Shown here in pieces: positions 60,619-64,000 of a stretch of 64,000 bases of DNA. How positions within the stretch are numbered: the first letter of the stretch is position 1; the number at the start of each line of letters is the position of its first letter. The notes below the pieces were generated by a model that saw nothing but the letters and a program-made list of their open reading frames with translations, had not been told where the DNA came from and made no database searches. The position numbers and the translations under genes were made by a program. The stretch spans positions 31,488,501 through 31,552,500 of the forward strand of contig CM076154.1 of the NCBI GenBank assembly GCA_038025085.1, in the 5' to 3' direction. This DNA comes from Tetragonia tetragonoides (Eukaryota; Streptophyta; Magnoliopsida; Caryophyllales; Aizoaceae).

Positions 60619-60923
60619 AGTCCTTGTTTACTAGCTTGCAATCAAATGTAATGCAATGCAATCATTTTGTAGAGTAAATGTGAGGTGAAAAGTGAAGAAG
60701 TGGGAGGAGAGGAGGGAAAAAATGGGGTTGATTGCATCATTCAATGTAATCACAATTACTCAACTTTTCCCATGTAATGGTGATTACTTTGAGTGATGTA
60801 ATCAACTTTACTTTTCCTATCTCCTTCATTCCCCTCCTTCATTTTCAACCTCACAACTACCTTATAAAATGATTGCATTGCAAGGCATGCAAGCATTTAA
60901 TTGCAAGCTAGTAAACACCACCT
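60619..60923. mobile_element. MITE with TIR GTTTACTAGCTTGCAAT
   Basis: Left CCTTGTTTACTAGCTTGCAA and reversed right GGTGTTTACTAGCTTGCAA. The interior has ATGCAATGCAATC and its inverse, and GTAATC/GATTAC blocks. Length is about 305 bp. Confidence 0.75.
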
Positions 60924-61288
60924 AAGTGTTAACTAATGTGAAATTGTAGTACAATTAAGTTTTTTGTTTTTTAGTGTTTTCAGGGATATACTCCTACTTT
61001 GTAAAATGCAATTGATATTTGATATAACAAACCCTTCTTTGAAGATGGTTTATGTCAACTGTGTTCAATTTGTGAGTGTGTTAGTGTCTTTTAGGAATTA
61101 TAAGAGAGGTTCACATCTGGATCTAGGTGTTAGTATAATCGCCAATCGGACATGCTTCTCTATTAGAAAGATGAGTGGATATCCGTATTTTCGGATTGTT
61201 GAAAATTCGATCCGTATCAGACTCGTTGTTCATATAACCGGTTAAAGTGGATTGAGTCCGGATATCCATATTCGATTTTAGTTTTATA

Positions 61289-61542
61289 CTCCCTCCATCC
61301 CTCTTATATCTTCTTATTTGATTTTGCACAGTCTCCAAGATGATACTTTGACCGTTAATAACTTTAATTATACAAATATAATTATGTAAATTTGGAAATT
61401 ATGAAAATATAATTTAAAACTAATCTAAGAAATGTATTTTGATCTTATAATTCTTTATATATTTTTCAGAAATCAATGGATCAAAATTTATAAAGTTTGA
61501 CGTAAAAAATCAAATAAGAAGATAAGTTTGGGACATAGGGAG
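61289..61542. mobile_element. Stowaway MITE
   Basis: Left CTCCCTCCATCCCTCTTATA and right reversed CTCCCTATGTCCCAAACTTA, flanked by TA on both sides. Length is 254 bp. Confidence 0.85.
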
Positions 61543-61601
61543 TATATTTTTTAACAATTTCTATAATTATAAACTATTTATTTAGTTTTAGTTCAAAAGG
61601 G

Positions 61602-61683
61602 CTCCTATGAGGCCGCCTTAAGATAAGGCCTCCTTATGTTTGTTAGAAGGGTGGGGCCTCACCTTGAGACCGCCTCATACGAG
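61602..61683. repeat. Small foldback repeat, copy 2
   Basis: CTCCTATGAGGCCGCCTT at left and GACCGCCTCATACGAG at right, with the same spacer motif (GTTAGAAGGG...GGGGCCTCACCTTGAG) as the copy in the formiminotransferase gene intron. Confidence 0.65.
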
Positions 61684-62274
61684 AGTTTGTATAGTTTTAT
61701 ATCTTACTAATTGCATCAAATCCACCTAAATTGCATTAGAATGTTTGAAATGTGGTAACTTCAGGTTTTAAAGTTGAATATACATGATACAAAGTTTTTA
61801 TAGTTTAGTATATTTCAACTTTGCCGGACCAAATGTCTAAAAGTACCATACAAATTAATAAATATATTGTTAATGACATGATTCAACACATTAAAAGCAG
61901 CCTAACTCCCAAATCACTTGTCACTTGTTGTTAATTTCTTAAGATAAGTATTTTTTTATAATAAAAATGTTGATAAAAAATTGGATATCTAGTTTGTAAA
62001 AATCTCGACCAGTACCCGTTTCGGGTTTACCTTCAAAAAAAAGCACCATTTTATTTTGAATATGATACCTGCATTTCGGATAAAAAAGCGGATCAGAATC
62101 TGGATCATGGTTTGTGACTGTAGATCCATTTTAATATTTTAATGAAATCTTTCATTTAATTTTAAAATATAAAGACACATTATTTACAATATTTTTATAT
62201 ATTCTAATGAATTCATATTCTAAATTTCTAATACCATATTATATCATTCCCTCCAAAAACATTATTTGGTAGTA
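61684..62274. other. Intergenic, nothing recognised
   Basis: AT-rich, no gene or bounded repeat identified. Confidence 0.35.
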
Positions 62275-63092
62275 CTCCCTCCAATCCGAACAGATCTCGT
62301 CATTTTATTTTTTAATAATTTCTGTGAGAGAGGAGTAGGAGTCTTTCATTCATAGAAAAGTCATACGGCATCTACATTGAAAATAACCCTAGAATATACT
62401 AAATCAACAGTACCAATAACAAATCTGCTAACAAAACAATTAACTAGAATGCCCGAGTGCGACTCCCAACATGCATAGTAACCATGTGCTTCCTTTGATG
62501 CTTCATCTTTAACGGAAGTGGAGATCTTCACCGCAAGTACCGTAATTGTTTGCTCACAAAACGTTGTATGATACCATCGATCTTGTGCATATCCGGTCCC
62601 CAAAATTCATATTACTTTATACTAAATCGCACAATAGGCGAAGAGAGGATCCTACAAAGAGGAAAAATATAAAAATCCCTAATAACTCCACAAAAGGGAG
62701 AGAAAATTTATTCCACTTAGCGAGCGTAAACTAGAAATCAATGACAAAAAGAGGTGGAAAACATGAATCACAGGCCGGGAATGGCCTAAATCGGCCTTCC
62801 CGGCCTGAAAATTTGTCCTAGTAGGAGTTAGGGTTGAGAGAGGAAGAGGAGAGGCAAAAAAGAGAGGCTAGAATTTTTTTATTTTTTAATAATTTCTAAA
62901 ACGTCACTTTAACCATAAATAATTGTAAATATAGAAATATGTATATATATTATAAAAATATGATTTTTGAAAGTTCTATTGAAAATAAATCTAATAAAAG
63001 TATAATTGCATTGTAAAAATTTTATAATTTTTCATATAACGGTCAATGTTTGTAAAACAAACTTTGACTTTGAAAAAGCAAATGATACGGAG
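62275..63092. mobile_element. Stowaway MITE split by a retroposon
   Basis: It starts CTCCCTCCAATCCGAACAG after TA (62273-62274) and ends GCAAATGATACGGAG before TA (63093-63094). Once the 62324-62876 insert and one duplication copy are set aside it is about 245 bp, the usual size. Confidence 0.75.
62324..62876 (-). mobile_element. Non-autonomous retroposon, copy 2, with 21-bp TSD
   Basis: TTTTATTTTTTAATAATTTC plus T is duplicated at 62303-62323 and 62877-62897. On the minus strand it has a CT-rich leader (CCTCTCCTCTTCCTCTCTC), a strong hairpin (CAGGCCGGGAA/TTCCCGGCCTG) and an open frame of 80 codons (62603-62361) without recognised domain. Its 3' region TGTAGATGCCGTATGACTTT plus CTATGAATGAA matches the end of the 34051-34714 element. 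No poly(A) is visible. Confidence 0.75.
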
Positions 63093-63344
63093 TAAGATTT
63101 ATTTGGAACTAATGGGTGTTATCAATAATCATTTTGGGTTTTGGCCCAACAGCTATAATCATTTTGGGTTTTGGCCCAACGGCCTATTGAACAAAGTACG
63201 GTGACGAAATCACCAAATTGGCGTTTACTCGATTGATTGATTCATTCACATCAGGCCCAATTACTTGCATAAACCACACATACCAACTGGACTATCCAAT
63301 GCAACAACGTACTGGGTCATTAATCATTATCTATGGCTCTAGCA
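63093..63344. other. Intergenic with a 32-bp tandem duplication
   Basis: TAATCATTTTGGGTTTTGGC plus CCAAC is repeated in tandem at about 63126 and 63156. No gene is seen. Confidence 0.5.
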
Positions 63345-63359
63345 TCTATGCCACTACTT

Positions 63360-63494
63360 ACTTTTTTTTTCTCGTCAAAAAGAGTTGCAAGTGAATGGCG
63401 ATTGAGATACCTACCGTTACATCATGTTCAGACTGTCGTGTTCAACAGCGAACATATCAGACTAACTGAACAACCAACGCAATTATTGGCCCCG
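63360..63494 (-). mobile_element. tRNA-type SINE, truncated, first of two at one target
   Basis: TCTATGCCACTACTT is repeated at 63345-63359 and 63495-63509. The body matches the 3' half of the SINE at 59111-59383 (GTGAATGGCGATTGAGATAC, CGTGTTCAACAGCGAACATA, CAGACTAACTGAACAACC) and has a T-run at its left; the promoter half is missing. Confidence 0.8.
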
Positions 63495-63510
63495 TCTATG
63501 CCACTACTTG

Positions 63511-63787
63511 TTTTTTTTTTTTTTTTTTAACATCAAAAAGAAGGTGCAAGGCTGCAAGCTGCAAAATCAAATATATGAGATTAACTGAATAACGAGCGCA
63601 AGTATTGGCTCCAATAAAGGACTAGTATAGTTTCAAAAAGTCAACCGACATAAGACATAGGGAAAATAAAGATTCCAAGTTATAATCTTAATTTACCAAA
63701 TCACTTTTATTTTATTTTTTTACTCATCACTTTACTAAATTATTTGGGAATAGGTTTGATACACTAGATCATCACTCTTATTTGTAA
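63511..63787 (-). mobile_element. tRNA-type SINE, second insertion into the same target
   Basis: CTATGCCACTACTTG stands at 63496-63510 and again at 63788-63802. The T-run at 63511-63528 is the poly(A) tail of the minus-strand element. Near the right end the minus strand has an A-box-like GATCTAGTGTATC. A T-rich stretch near 63705-63720 interrupts it. Confidence 0.8.
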
Positions 63788-63802
63788 CTATGCCACTACT
63801 TG

Positions 63803-64000
63803 TTGCTTGCTTTTGGAGTTTGAACACAGTCGTAATCAGAAATCACGGGGATATAGATATAGATATTCAAAATACCAAGTACAGTGAAAATCCCATCTTT
63901 TCTAACAAAGTTTTTGATTCCACAATCATTATGAAGTCTCTTTTATGCTAGTTCATCAAGTAATCATATGCTCCATATCCCAATTGATCTGATGATGAGC
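63803..64000. other. Window end, nothing recognised
   Basis: Short AT-rich stretch without a supported feature. Confidence 0.35.

Overview
This is a window of plant nuclear DNA from a eudicot. The evidence is three multi-exon genes with GT-AG introns and plant-specific families (class III peroxidase, GlcAT14-type glycosyltransferase, plant formiminotransferase-like protein), AT-rich intergenic DNA, and dense plant transposable elements (Copia, Tat/Ogre-like Gypsy, L1-type LINEs, tRNA-derived SINEs, Tourist, Stowaway, hAT and Mutator-type MITEs). The species cannot be named from the sequence alone. The style would fit Caryophyllales, but that is only an impression.

Genes, left to right: (1) 1-2182, minus strand, 3' end outside the window: a membrane-anchored coiled-coil protein of unknown function. 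(2) 6727-7198, plus: an LTO1/ORAOV1-type Yae1-domain protein with a one-base frameshift in its last third. (3) 14795-16297, plus: a secreted class III peroxidase with four exons. (4) 41736-44612, plus: a formiminotransferase-like protein with three exons. (5) 53124-58004, minus: a GlcAT14-type (GT14) arabinogalactan glucuronosyltransferase with four coding exons. These genes are unrelated and form no pathway or cluster.

The rest is mostly nested mobile DNA, much of it delimitable by target-site duplications (TSDs): a rearranged Copia element (10136-11646); LINE copies at 19012-19882, 20905-22878 and 24008-24810; a stack of Tat-like and other solo LTRs with a Stowaway inside (25856-31436); a MULE with a GC-rich cargo (35391-36366); two related poly(A)-type retroposons (34051-34714, 62324-62876); several tRNA-type SINEs (56.3, 58.7, 59.1 and 63.4-63.8 kb); and a 6.9-kb element with about 48-bp terminal inverted repeats and no transposase (44877-51780), itself carrying a hAT MITE, a satellite-like array and motif clusters.

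The most unusual items are the internally inverted Copia element, the 6.9-kb inverted-repeat element, the LINE copy that keeps its 5' end but lacks its 3' end, SINEs inserted twice into one target, and tiny 'tail-only' retroposition scars. I see no CRISPR array, rRNA gene, canonical tRNA gene or prokaryotic-type system.
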